Assembly: GCF_000797495.1 (NCBI RefSeq)
Contig: NZ_JTGN01000009.1
Span: 196,471 to 260,470 of the forward strand
DNA length: 64,000 bases
From: Robinsoniella peoriensis
GTDB taxonomy: Bacteria; Bacillota; Clostridia; Lachnospirales; Lachnospiraceae
Direction: 5' to 3'
Shown: in pieces, positions 8,798 through 17,459 of the stretch
How the letters are laid out: the number at the start of each line of letters is the position of its first letter
How positions within the stretch are numbered: the first letter of the stretch is position 1
Notes under the pieces: generated by a model
The model's database searches: none
What the model saw: the letters and a program-made list of their open reading frames with translations, nothing else
Told to the model about the DNA's origin: nothing
Position numbers and translations under genes: made by a program

Positions 8798-9790
8798 TTA
8801 AAAATAAATATTATTTAATAATTTTGTAAAATCTTCTTTTGACATTATAGCCTGTATAGAGTAGAAACCATTATCATGCACAAATTCTGTTGCATACATC
8901 TTTTCATTATTAGGATTTTCTATCTCTTTAACTTCTACTTCATCTTGAGATTTTAATGTAGTTGTAAATGTATCAATAACTTTTCCGTCAAAACTTTGAT
9001 TAGCAGAAGATTCCTTATAGGTTCTGTACATAAAAACATTCATGACTGTCTCTTCATACTCGTATTGTAGCAAAGCATTTTGTCCAGTAGTATCTATATC
9101 AGCAAACATATATTTCATACCATCTGGCCTATACATGAATTTTACTGGTATAATACCTATCTGATTTTCTATATCCTCGCATGCTTCTTCTTCCTCTGGT
9201 TTATTTTCCATATGCATATCATTATTATCCACGCTCACACTAAATTTTTGATTAGAAAATGAATTAAAAACTGACATCAAATACTCCCTATTAGCCGAAC
9301 TAGTCATACTAACCCCAAGCAAACACAAGCAAACCATAGCGGCTGATCCAGCGAATTTCAACACCTTGTCCCGCTTGCGCTGCGCCAGCTTTCTTTTTCC
9401 AATCGCAAGGGCCTTCTTATCTTCGTCAGAAAGCAAGTTATATATTTGCTCACGATTCTCTTCACCCTGAGCATAATTTACCTTCTTTTCTTCTCCCACA
9501 ACAGTCTCCAGAATCTCCTCTGCCTTTGCTGGTTCCGTTTCTTCTTCATCAACCCACTTCTTCTCGTCCTTCAGTTTCTGAATAATTGCAGCGAAAAGTT
9601 CAGGTGGTTCCTCTATTTCATCTATGTAATCTAAATTCTGATCTGAATTTAAAATTTTTTCGTATTCATCTGCCTCTATCATTAATTGCCGTCGGAGAGC
9701 CTCATCCATATTATCCTCGGATTCTGTAATCTCCGAGAAAATTGGAAAAGGCTCAATTTTATCACTGTTTTTTCTTTGTTTTCCTTCCAC
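8798..9790 (-). CDS. DUF4367-like single-pass membrane protein, probable anti-sigma/regulatory factor
   Basis: 330 residues from a GTG start with a strong AGGGGAG site. The acidic cytoplasmic N-terminal region (residues 1-140) ends in a basic stretch, KRKLAQRKRDKVLKFAG. One membrane segment follows at about 145-163, then an extracellular domain of about 165 residues carrying IIPVKFMYRPDGMKYM and a C-terminal part typical of DUF4367. Such proteins are commonly paired with a sigma-70-family factor. Here the nearest sigma gene (11019-11534) is on the same strand but separated by murG on the other strand. The anti-sigma role is inference from family and neighbourhood. Confidence 0.65.
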   Translation of the reverse strand: MEGKQRKNSDKIEPFPIFSEITESEDNMDEALRRQLMIEADEYEKILNSDQNLDYIDEIEEPPELFAAIIQKLKDEKKWVDEEETEPAKAEEILETVVGEEKKVNYAQGEENREQIYNLLSDEDKKALAIGKRKLAQRKRDKVLKFAGSAAMVCLCLLGVSMTSSANREYLMSVFNSFSNQKFSVSVDNNDMHMENKPEEEEACEDIENQIGIIPVKFMYRPDGMKYMFADIDTTGQNALLQYEYEETVMNVFMYRTYKESSANQSFDGKVIDTFTTTLKSQDEVEVKEIENPNNEKMYATEFVHDNGFYSIQAIMSKEDFTKLLNNIYF

Positions 9791-9935
9791 TATTTACTCC
9801 CCTCTGCACGAGCAACGTTGCGTATATATCCGATAGCTTTTTAATATAATTATATCCCATCCCGCCCAGTCCCGTCTTGACTTTTTTTCATAACAGTATA
9901 ATATGTATCTATGATGAACTTTTTGGAGGATGAAT

Positions 9936-11006
9936 ATGAAACGAATTATTCTTACAGGTGGCGGCACCGCCGGCCATGTTACACCTAATATTGCACTACT
10001 TCCTCGTCTGAAGGAACTGGATTACGATGTTCAATACATTGGTTCCTTTGACGGAATTGAAAAAAAATTAATTGAAGAACTTTCTATTCCCTATTATGGA
10101 ATCGCTTCCGGTAAATTGAGACGTTACTTTGATCCAAAGAACTTTTCAGATCCATTCAAAGTAATAAAGGGCTACTTTCAGGCTCGAAAATTGATGAAGC
10201 GCCTGAAACCGGACGTTATTTTTTCCAAAGGCGGATTTGTAGCTGTTCCGGTAGTTCTTGCGGCAAAACACAGACATATCCCAGTCATTATACATGAGTC
10301 AGATATGACACCCGGTCTGGCAAATAAACTTTCCATCCCATCTGCTGATAAAATATGCTGCAATTTTCCTGAAACGCTTTCACACCTACCGGAAGGAAAA
10401 GCCTTTCTTACCGGATCTCCCATACGTCAAGAGCTCTTATCCGGTAATAAACTGGCGGCGCTGAAGTTCTGTGGATTTACAGCAAATAAGCCTGTCCTGC
10501 TGATTATTGGCGGCAGTCTTGGTTCCGCTGCTGTCAATGCCGCTATTAGGAATATATTACCACAACTTTTGAAAACTTTCCAGGTAATTCACTTATGTGG
10601 AAAAGATAAAATCGATGAATCCTTAAAAAATATGGAAGGTTATGTACAATACGAATATATCAAACAAGAACTGGCGGATCTGTTCGCTCTTGCAGATGTA
10701 GTTGTCTCCAGAGCAGGTGCAAATGCAATCTGTGAATTACTGGCACTGCGCAAACCAAATCTCTTAATTCCGCTCTCTGCAGCAGCCAGCCGTGGAGATC
10801 AGATTTTAAATGCTGCTTCTTTCAAACGTCAGGGATTCAGCGAAGTATTGGAAGAAGAAACTCTGTCGCCCGAGGCACTGCTTAACACTATCCAAAAATT
10901 ATATGAATCCCGGCGCACCTACGTTGCTGCTATGGAAAAAAGCCAGCAAAATGATGCAATCGGGAAGATCGTTACATTAATCGGACAGGTAATACAAGGA
11001 AAGTAG
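9936..11006 (+). CDS. murG: UDP-GlcNAc: undecaprenyl-PP-MurNAc-pentapeptide GlcNAc transferase
   Basis: Peripheral membrane glycosyltransferase that converts lipid I to lipid II in peptidoglycan synthesis. 356 residues start MKRIILTGGGTAGHVTPN, the glycine-rich N-terminal loop. They continue with FSKGGFVAVPVVLAA, the HESDMTPGLANKLS acceptor motif, LLIIGGSLGSAAVN, and the donor-site stretch VVSRAGANAICELLAL. Two ATGs lie in frame at 9930 and 9936; the GGAGG at 9925-9929 abuts the first and is six bases from the second, so 9936 is preferred. It stands alone, outside a dcw cluster, between minus-strand genes. Confidence 0.95.
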   Translation: MKRIILTGGGTAGHVTPNIALLPRLKELDYDVQYIGSFDGIEKKLIEELSIPYYGIASGKLRRYFDPKNFSDPFKVIKGYFQARKLMKRLKPDVIFSKGGFVAVPVVLAAKHRHIPVIIHESDMTPGLANKLSIPSADKICCNFPETLSHLPEGKAFLTGSPIRQELLSGNKLAALKFCGFTANKPVLLIIGGSLGSAAVNAAIRNILPQLLKTFQVIHLCGKDKIDESLKNMEGYVQYEYIKQELADLFALADVVVSRAGANAICELLALRKPNLLIPLSAAASRGDQILNAASFKRQGFSEVLEEETLSPEALLNTIQKLYESRRTYVAAMEKSQQNDAIGKIVTLIGQVIQGK

Positions 11007-11023
11007 AGGCGCTCGCCTCTACT
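11002..11023. terminator. Bidirectional terminator shared by murG and the sigma factor gene
   Basis: AGTAGAGGC (11002-11010) pairs with GCCTCTACT (11015-11023) around loop GCTC; TTTCTCT follows on plus and TTTCC on minus. The stem contains both the murG stop codon and that of the convergent sigma gene. Confidence 0.75.
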
Positions 11024-11534
11024 TTTCTCTATAATCTTTCAGATATTTCTGCCTTATGTACTTCTTAGCCCTGCATAATCTTGCTCGGAATACTGTGACT
11101 GCAATCCCAAGTTTTGCCGCTGCCTCTTCCTGGGTCAGTCCATTCACATAGCTTTGGTAAATTACTTCGTACCATCTTTCATTCATCTGCTTTAAATCGT
11201 CAAAAATTGTAAACAGCAATTGTGTATTTGCCGTTCTGTTCACTAACTCATCAATTGAATATTCGACCGCTGTATTAATACTGGATGTGGGCATAATCAC
11301 TTCTCTTCTTACACTTGCTTTTCTGGAATTATCTATCACTGCTCTTTTTGCAGTAATGAGAAGCCATGCCTTAATAAAATCCGGCGCTACTGTATCCATA
11401 TTGTCATAATATTTCCAAAATACGTGTTGACAGACTTCTTGTGCCAACTCAAAATCCCCAGTCTGATCCAAAGCGGCTTTTATGACCAGACGATGATATC
11501 TGTTATATACTTCTGTAAACAATTTATTCTTCAT
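11019..11534 (-). CDS. RNA polymerase sigma-70 family factor (ECF-like)
   Basis: 171 residues. Region 2 spans about 1-75 with FELAQEVCQHVFWKYYDNM and IKAWLLITAKRAVIDNSRK, the promoter -10 recognition and melting part. Region 4 at about 115-165 has YVNGLTQEEAAAKLGIAVTV followed by RLCRAKKYIRQKY, a helix-turn-helix for the -35 element. The length is typical of small alternative sigma factors. It is 24 bases downstream of the HIT gene on the same strand. The DUF4367-like membrane protein beyond murG is a candidate cognate regulator. Confidence 0.85.
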   Translation of the reverse strand: MKNKLFTEVYNRYHRLVIKAALDQTGDFELAQEVCQHVFWKYYDNMDTVAPDFIKAWLLITAKRAVIDNSRKASVRREVIMPTSSINTAVEYSIDELVNRTANTQLLFTIFDDLKQMNERWYEVIYQSYVNGLTQEEAAAKLGIAVTVFRARLCRAKKYIRQKYLKDYREK

Positions 11535-11558
11535 CTTTTGTAGTGTCCTCTTCTCAGC

Positions 11559-11969
11559 TTATGCTTTAAATTTGGAAAGTATCTCTTCTTTGTCTTTCTC
11601 CGTCAGGGTTCCCGGTTTCCACGTTATACCGACAGGATCTTTTGTTCTGCGCGGTATGAGATGAATGTGGAAATGAAATACAGTCTGACCTGCTGCTTCC
11701 CCATTATTTTGCAGAATATTGATCCCATCGCACTCCAGTGTGTCCATTAACTGAGCAGCCATCTTCTTTGCCAAAGTGTAAGCTTTTTGGAGTAAGGAAT
11801 CTGGCATCTCGAAAATATTCGCATAATGTTCCTTCGGAATAATCAGAGCATGCCCTTTCGATGCCGGTCCTAAATCAAGTATTACCTTGAAATCTTCATC
11901 TTCAAATATTGCCGCCGAAGGTATTTGTCCATTCGCTATTTTACAAAAAATGCAATCATTTTCTTTCAT
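11559..11969 (-). CDS. HIT-family nucleotide hydrolase/transferase
   Basis: 136 residues beginning ENDCIFCKIANGQIPS, as usual for HIT (Hint-branch) proteins. The catalytic histidine triad FHFHIHLIP lies near residue 100. These cytosolic enzymes hydrolyse nucleoside phosphoramidates and adenylylated intermediates. An AAAGGAGAG site precedes ATG 11969. It is followed by the sigma factor gene on the same strand, with which it may be cotranscribed. Confidence 0.9.
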   Translation of the reverse strand: MKENDCIFCKIANGQIPSAAIFEDEDFKVILDLGPASKGHALIIPKEHYANIFEMPDSLLQKAYTLAKKMAAQLMDTLECDGINILQNNGEAAGQTVFHFHIHLIPRRTKDPVGITWKPGTLTEKDKEEILSKFKA

Positions 11970-12090
11970 AAACTCTCTCCTTTTCCTAATAATTATTCAC
12001 TATTATGTTAGATATTTTGTAAAATTATGTCAATAATATGTATTTGCTATTTTTCGAAACCAATGCTATTCTATGCATGGAGGTGTCGAT

Positions 12091-12819
12091 ATGTTAACTA
12101 AAAATGACGAAAAACAGATGAAAGCCCTCATGAATGAGCGTGAGGATTTCCGCTATATCATAGAAAAGCTGAAAGAAGATCAACAATTTACTGTATCCCA
12201 GATTTCTCATGAGATTCGCAATCCTGTTACTTTAATAAACAGTTCTCTGCAATTGATCGAAAAGCAACATCCGGAAGTAAGAAGCTTTGCTTTTTGGAAT
12301 CAGACCATGGAAGATATGATGTTCCTCAGAAAACTACTGGACGAATTATCCTCTTTCAATAACGGAGAACGCCTTGCTCTTCAGGAAATGAATGTAAAGT
12401 CCTGGATTGAGGCTCTTGCCGGGTCTATTGCAACCCATTTACGTGATACTGATATTGATTTTTCCTGTGACTTTCAGAAAGTGCTGCCCCATATTACTGC
12501 TGATGACACTAAATTACACCAGGCAGTCTACAATCTGCTGCGTAATGCCGTCGAAGCAATAGACGACTGCGGTCATATTATCTTTCGAGCGTTAACGAAA
12601 GATAAAAAACTGATTATACAGGTTATTGATGATGGTTGTGGCATCCAGGAAGAAGATCTGGATACTTTGTTTGCCCCTTTTGTAACACATAAAAAATGTG
12701 GCAGCGGACTTGGGCTCGCCATTACCAAACGAATTGTGGAAGCACATGACGGCAGCTTAACCGTGCAATCCACTCCTGGTACAGGAACCTGCTTTACCAT
12801 CCTCCTTCCTTATTGCTAG
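12091..12819 (+). CDS. Soluble orphan sensor histidine kinase
   Basis: 242 residues with no membrane segment and no recognisable sensor domain. A short coiled N-terminus of about 35 residues leads to the H-box SQISHEIRNPVTLINSS (His40). A complete HATPase domain follows: N-box LRNAVEAI, G1 DDGCGI, F-box TLFAPFVTHK, G2 GSGLGLAI. The start at 12091 is chosen because GGAGG lies upstream at 12077; six further in-frame codons overlap that site. No response regulator gene is adjacent, so the partner is encoded elsewhere. The sporulation-kinase-like minimal layout is notable but the role is unknown. Confidence 0.82.
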   Translation: MLTKNDEKQMKALMNEREDFRYIIEKLKEDQQFTVSQISHEIRNPVTLINSSLQLIEKQHPEVRSFAFWNQTMEDMMFLRKLLDELSSFNNGERLALQEMNVKSWIEALAGSIATHLRDTDIDFSCDFQKVLPHITADDTKLHQAVYNLLRNAVEAIDDCGHIIFRALTKDKKLIIQVIDDGCGIQEEDLDTLFAPFVTHKKCGSGLGLAITKRIVEAHDGSLTVQSTPGTGTCFTILLPYC

Positions 12820-12859
12820 CCTACATAGCTGCATTCTTTAGTCATGAATATTTATTAAA

Positions 12860-13498
12860 TTATTGCATGCTATCATGATCATATTGCTCTATCGGGACAC
12901 GTTTCTTTTTACGATAGAGCAAAATCGCAAGAAGTACGCCTGTTATCAGGCCACCTACATGCGCCGAGTTATCTATTCCGGCACTGGAAAATCCTTGAAA
13001 CAAGGTAAGGGCTGCCATTAGTCCCAGCCTTTTACCCGTCAGATCTTCCAGTTTTCCTTTATTTCTTGCTATGATAAATACAAGTGCTCCAATAACTGCA
13101 AATACTGCCCCCGATGCTCCGGCTGAAACTGCAAAATCACCGGTTTTCATATCATACCACATCGATAACAGGTTGCCTCCAAGACCACCAATCACGTAAA
13201 TCAGAAGATAACGTATTTTTCCCACAGATCTTTCCAGAGTATCTCCCAGAAAAATAAGCACCAGCATATTGCTGAATAAATGCTCAATTCCAAAATGCAA
13301 AAACATGCAGGTGAATAGCCGGTAATATTCTCCATGCTCTAAAACCCATGGAGTAAAATTTGCACCATGAGTCAGCATAAACTGAACATCCTCTGTATCT
13401 CCTATTAATTCCATTACAATAAAAATACCAATGTTAAGAAGAACTATAACTAGATTCATTATAGTCCTGGATTTCAAAAAATCTTTAATTTCGTCCAT
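12860..13498 (-). CDS. Rhomboid-family intramembrane serine protease
   Basis: 212 residues with about six membrane segments. The catalytic dyad is visible: Ser129 in SAGASGAVFAV (GxSG motif) and His180 in DNSAHVGGLITG. The loop stretch RLFTCMFLHFGIEHLFSNM carries the conserved HxxxN pattern. It cleaves transmembrane substrates within the bilayer; the substrate is unknown. The short basic C-terminal tail is cytoplasmic. Monocistronic, on the minus strand. Confidence 0.9.
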   Translation of the reverse strand: MDEIKDFLKSRTIMNLVIVLLNIGIFIVMELIGDTEDVQFMLTHGANFTPWVLEHGEYYRLFTCMFLHFGIEHLFSNMLVLIFLGDTLERSVGKIRYLLIYVIGGLGGNLLSMWYDMKTGDFAVSAGASGAVFAVIGALVFIIARNKGKLEDLTGKRLGLMAALTLFQGFSSAGIDNSAHVGGLITGVLLAILLYRKKKRVPIEQYDHDSMQ

Positions 13499-14100
13499 AG
13501 AATCGCCTCTTGCCCTATTGTAACAGATGAATTTCTATTTGCATAGTACTAAGTCACAATTATTAACGCAATTTTAACATAGGTTTATACCATGTTACTA
13601 CATTATTTTACATTTTTAGAATCTGGTTTCTCATTTTTGTACACCTCCCATTTTCGTCTATTTAACCATACATCTTTACATAATAGTTTCAGAACCACAT
13701 CATTTTTACAATAAAAAGCGGACATCATCTGCCCGCTTTTATTATTTCTGTAAACGCCTATCGATCTATCAACAAGATTATTTGTAAATTTTTGAAAAAG
13801 CTTTTCTATGCATTTCTCCTAAATATATTCGATTCCCACTAAAGTGCTTGTGTTTCAATTTGTTGCCACCGTAATAAAGTTCCAAACATTTTTAATAACC
13901 AATATTATCAGATTATCCATGAAATCATGTCGTTTCATCAAAATATTAAACTTCTATAAAGAATAATGCATTAATTTTCTACTAATTCTTATCTAAAATA
14001 CTTTTACCATAAGTTTATTTTTATATATGTTTGTTTCCATAAAATAGAACCTGGTTCTACAGTTTATTTCTAATATTTACCAGGTATATTGATGAAAGCT
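13499..14100. other. Intergenic region, 600 bp, no gene seen
   Basis: AT-rich with no supportable reading frame. It contains the hairpin at 13714-13740 and a short palindrome, TAGAACCTGGTTCTA (14045-14059). On minus the palindrome is followed by TTTTAT and may end the permease operon. Confidence 0.5.
13714..13740. terminator. Intrinsic terminator hairpin
   Basis: AAAAGCGG pairs with CCGCTTTT around a loop of about nine bases with one inner mismatch; A/T tracts lie on both sides. It stands alone in the intergenic region and may end transcripts reading in from the permease operon. Confidence 0.6.
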
Positions 14101-14961
14101 TTAACCTTTGACACCCCCAGCGGTAAGTCCCGAAACAAAATACTTTTGAAGGAATAAAAAGATAATAAACAAGGGAAGCATTACAATACAAATTGCCGCT
14201 GTCAGCATTGGCCAGTTGGTGGTGAACATTCCCTGGAAATTCAGTAAGCCTACTGTAATAGGGATTCCTTTATCGGTCAAAAGAGTGGCTATCTGCGCCC
14301 ACATCAGTTCTCCCCAAACATAAGTGAAGTTCATTACAAAACAAGTCGACATTGCTCCTTTCATAAGAGGTAGTATAATCTTAACCATTGTATTAAATTC
14401 CCCGCTGCCGTCTATTCTTGCCGCCTCTAATAACTCTATCGGTATAGTTTCAAAGAAGTTTTTTAAGATAATAATTGTACCTGGCAGAGACCAGCCAACA
14501 TAACCGATTATAATTGCCGCGTATTGGAGCTTCAGCAGCCCTGTCTTGGACAACATCATATACAGTGGAATAATCATTGATTCTGTGGGGAGTACCTGGA
14601 TAACAAGCAACAGTACTAAGACCAGATTTGCAAATGGAATCTTCAATCTGGACAGGGCATATGCCGCACTTAGAGCAAACACCTGTATAAGTACCAGTGA
14701 TATCACAGCAATGATAACGCTGTTCAAAAAATATTCCCCGATTTTCCCCTCTGTAAAGGCCTGGATATAGTTTTCATAACGAAATTTTTCCGGCAAAGCC
14801 CAGACATTCTGATAGAACTCAGGAGTCGTTTTTAACGAAGTAATAAATGAAAAAATAATAGGCAATACATAGAATGCAATGCAGCTCACCATGGCAATAC
14901 GAAGCAGGATAGAACCAATACTAAACTTTCTAAATGACAAATGGTGTATTTTAGTATTCAT
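14101..14961 (-). CDS. Sugar ABC transporter permease (MalG/LacG type)
   Basis: 286 residues, six membrane segments. The cytoplasmic EAA loop LLEAARIDGSGEFNTMVKIILP contacts the ATPase; the C-terminal YFVSGLTAGGVKG is characteristic of CUT1 permeases. The start at 14961 (MNTKIHH) follows AAAGGAGAG and overlaps the end of the preceding permease gene; 13 further in-frame codons lie upstream. Last gene of the solute-binding protein-permease-permease operon. Confidence 0.9.
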   Translation of the reverse strand: MNTKIHHLSFRKFSIGSILLRIAMVSCIAFYVLPIIFSFITSLKTTPEFYQNVWALPEKFRYENYIQAFTEGKIGEYFLNSVIIAVISLVLIQVFALSAAYALSRLKIPFANLVLVLLLVIQVLPTESMIIPLYMMLSKTGLLKLQYAAIIIGYVGWSLPGTIIILKNFFETIPIELLEAARIDGSGEFNTMVKIILPLMKGAMSTCFVMNFTYVWGELMWAQIATLLTDKGIPITVGLLNFQGMFTTNWPMLTAAICIVMLPLFIIFLFLQKYFVSGLTAGGVKG

Positions 14962-15871
14962 AAGTCTCTCCTTTCGCAATTCGTCTGCCAATAATGACAC
15001 AGATACTTACAATAATTGTTAATATAATACCTATCGCAGAAGCATTTCCAAATTTATTGAATGAAAATGCAGTTGTTATCATTCTTATGGGTGCTGTCAT
15101 GGATAAATCTCCCGGTCCCCCCTTGGTCATTGTCCAAACCATATCGTAGGTTTTAAATGACCAGAGCAGCATCATGGAAAGTGCCAGTTTAATTGTCGGT
15201 TTTATGAGAGGCAGGATAATTAATCTCACTGACTTTATATATCCTGCCCCATCAAGCTTTGCAGATTCAAACAGAGAACCTGGAATAGACAGCATTCCGG
15301 TATAACAAAGCATCATAATTGTGCCTGAAAATCTCCACCCCTGTACGATGGCTATGGTCCACAGGACTGTACCCCGTTCTGAAAGCCAGCCATGCTGCAA
15401 GGAGGTCAGTCCAACTGCTTTTAGTGCACTGTTTAACAGACCATTATCCTGGGCAAGCACAAATACAAACAACAATCCGATTACCGTCATAGGCATCATA
15501 CTGGGGCTGTAAAATATAAATCTGCAGAAAGCCCCTTCCTTTTTCCCCAGGCGATAGATGCAAAGTGCAAATAAAATTCCAAGTACCATTGCCACAACTG
15601 TGGAAACAACTCCTATAAATACAGAATTTTTAAGTGCAGCCACTGTACTTCTCTCGGTCAAAGCATTGATATAGTTTGCTATACCGACAAATCTCATGTC
15701 CGAGTTTCCATTCCATTCATAAAATGAAAGCACCACATTCCAGATCAGGGGGATTAACATGGTAAATATAATAATGAGAAAAGCCGGAAGCATAAACAAG
15801 CAACCTGCAATTATTATTTTTTTGTTCAGAACGTGCTTTTCCTTCTTCTGTTTCATATTACTATTTCTCAC
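14951..15871 (-). CDS. Sugar ABC transporter permease (MalF type)
   Basis: 306 residues, six membrane segments after a basic N-terminus. EAA-loop region LFESAKLDGAGYIKSVRLIILP. The GTG start at 15871 overlaps the stop of the binding-protein gene (GTGA), implying translational coupling; an in-frame ATG at 15856 is the alternative. Forms a CUT1 importer with the neighbouring permease and lipoprotein; no ATPase gene is nearby. Confidence 0.9.
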   Translation of the reverse strand: MRNSNMKQKKEKHVLNKKIIIAGCLFMLPAFLIIIFTMLIPLIWNVVLSFYEWNGNSDMRFVGIANYINALTERSTVAALKNSVFIGVVSTVVAMVLGILFALCIYRLGKKEGAFCRFIFYSPSMMPMTVIGLLFVFVLAQDNGLLNSALKAVGLTSLQHGWLSERGTVLWTIAIVQGWRFSGTIMMLCYTGMLSIPGSLFESAKLDGAGYIKSVRLIILPLIKPTIKLALSMMLLWSFKTYDMVWTMTKGGPGDLSMTAPIRMITTAFSFNKFGNASAIGIILTIIVSICVIIGRRIAKGETYEY

Positions 15872-17199
15872 TTTCCAACTGCTGCTGTGCGCAGCGCTTC
15901 TAATTCATCCAGACAGGTGTCACCATAGAACAGATAATTAGACGGGGTATTATATACAATGTAATCAAACATTTCCGGAGAAATTCCAATTGGCTCTGTC
16001 GGGTAAACCTTTGCGGCATCCACACCATATAATTGATAATCGGGATCTGCAGACGCTATGCCCTTTACAGGTACGACATTCCCCGTGTCTGCATACATTT
16101 GTAATATTTCTGTACTGGTTAGATATTTCAGTACTTCCACTGCCTTATCCGGATTCTTTGTATTTGCAGTAATAAAGAATCCATCCGATCCGCCCAGCAG
16201 ATAATTCATATCTGCCTTCCCCATATTGGGCCAGCTTACAATTTCCACATCAAATGCTCCATTTGCTGCTTCTTTAGCAATTCCACATTGATTATTGGTA
16301 TTTGCAAACATTGCTACCTGCCCCTGTGCGAACGCCGCTGTAATCTGATCCTGAGTTGCTGAGACTGCTCCCTCACCCGGATAGAGATAACTTTTGTCAT
16401 ATAAATCTTTTATTTTATCAAAGACTTCTTTTACCCTGCTGTCCGTGAATGAAATTTCACCCGTATTAAACCTATCCAGCTCGTCCTGGTTATCCCAGCA
16501 CTGCATCAGGCCATTTCTTACAAACCAGCATGCATTATCTGACTTTACACCAAGTGGAAATGCATCCGTATTTTCTTTAATTTTTTCACAGGCATCAACT
16601 AACTCATCCCAGGTCCACTGGTCTTTTACTTCCACACCTGCCTTTTTCATTATATCCGTGTTAACCTGCAGCAATGGATAAACGGTTCCAAACGGAACTG
16701 CTACATTTTTATCATCAAATACACCCACTTCCAAAGCGCCTTCTACCCAGGTGTTCTTCCAGTCCTGATCCGAATCTAAATACGGTGTAAGATCAAGTGC
16801 CATATCCGACGTGGTGAAATTTTTCATTTGATTTGGCCAGTATTGAACGATATCAACTGCTTCCCCGGCTGCAAACGCTGTTTTAACTGACTTTTCTATT
16901 TGAGACTGATCCCAGGTTTTAGATATAAATTTTATCTCCGGAAATTTCTCCTGTACCTTTTTTACAACCTCTGAGGTAACGGGAACCTCGGGATTTTCTA
17001 TCATCAGAACCATTTCAATGTCTTTGTCCACAGCTTTATTTTCAGCAGCTTTATCCGTAATTTCATTGGCAGCTGTATCGGAACTGCTTTCTTTCATCGT
17101 TCCTGTAGTCTCCTTTGCATTCCCACTGCCTCCACATCCGCTTAGTGCTGCTGCTGTCATACTTATCGCCAATAACATCCCAACCAATTTCTTTCTCAT
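15868..17199 (-). CDS. Extracellular sugar-binding lipoprotein of ABC importer
   Basis: 443 residues. Signal peptide MRKKLVGMLLAISMTAAAL ends in lipobox LSGC (lipidated Cys at about 21), followed by a Gly/Ser/Thr/Glu linker. The body has family 1 solute-binding features, including QVNTDIMKKAGVEVKDQWTW and the LLGGSDGFFITANTKNPDKA segment. First gene of the operon, with its own promoter region carrying 20-bp-spaced repeats after the response regulator gene. The ligand is unknown, probably an oligosaccharide. Confidence 0.9.
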   Translation of the reverse strand: MRKKLVGMLLAISMTAAALSGCGGSGNAKETTGTMKESSSDTAANEITDKAAENKAVDKDIEMVLMIENPEVPVTSEVVKKVQEKFPEIKFISKTWDQSQIEKSVKTAFAAGEAVDIVQYWPNQMKNFTTSDMALDLTPYLDSDQDWKNTWVEGALEVGVFDDKNVAVPFGTVYPLLQVNTDIMKKAGVEVKDQWTWDELVDACEKIKENTDAFPLGVKSDNACWFVRNGLMQCWDNQDELDRFNTGEISFTDSRVKEVFDKIKDLYDKSYLYPGEGAVSATQDQITAAFAQGQVAMFANTNNQCGIAKEAANGAFDVEIVSWPNMGKADMNYLLGGSDGFFITANTKNPDKAVEVLKYLTSTEILQMYADTGNVVPVKGIASADPDYQLYGVDAAKVYPTEPIGISPEMFDYIVYNTPSNYLFYGDTCLDELEALRTAAVGK

Positions 17200-17319
17200 A
17201 TCGTTGTTCCTCCTCTTAATCTGACCAGTCTTTCTCGATGCTCTCTAACCGGATTACGTCGTAATGAACCAGCACGCCTCTGAGGATGTTAAGCATCATA
17301 CGGTTTCTTTGATATCCTA

Positions 17320-17325
17320 ATTATA
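17320..17325 (-). promoter_or_regulatory. -10 element of the first binding-protein operon
   Basis: TATAAT on the minus strand. The matching -35 position (17343-17348) reads TTTTTT, so the promoter probably depends on an activator bound at the repeats just upstream. Confidence 0.45.
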
Positions 17326-17355
17326 CGAAAATAAGCAGTCTAAAAAAACAGGAAT

Positions 17356-17383
17356 AATCTACATTAATTATAGAAAATCTACA
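17356..17383 (-). promoter_or_regulatory. Direct repeat pair, candidate AraC-type response-regulator site
   Basis: AATCTACA occurs at 17356-17363 and again at 17376-17383, exactly 20 bp apart (two helical turns). The proximal copy lies seven bases upstream of the -35 position of the binding-protein promoter. This is the usual geometry of an AraC-family activator; the adjacent regulator (17460-19028) is the candidate. Confidence 0.5.
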
Positions 17384-17401
17384 ATTTTCTTATAAAACCA
17401 A

Positions 17402-17442
17402 AGCAGGAAGAACCCGGGCTTATCACCCTGATTCTTCCTGCT
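17402..17442 (-). terminator. Terminator of the first two-component operon
   Basis: AGCAGGAAGAA (17402-17412) is a perfect inverted copy of 17432-17442, with T-rich TTTGGTTTTAT downstream on the minus strand, 18 bases after the regulator stop codon. Confidence 0.75.
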
Positions 17443-17459
17443 CCTGCACACTTCATTTA

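Noticed and set aside
9877..9902. TTGACT...TATAAT as the murG promoter
   Set aside because: The spacer is only 14 bases, too short for a normal sigma-A promoter, so I did not list it.
13600..13660. Eight-codon open frame after GGGAGGTG on minus, as a leader peptide
   Set aside because: No attenuator or downstream gene follows within reach; probably chance.
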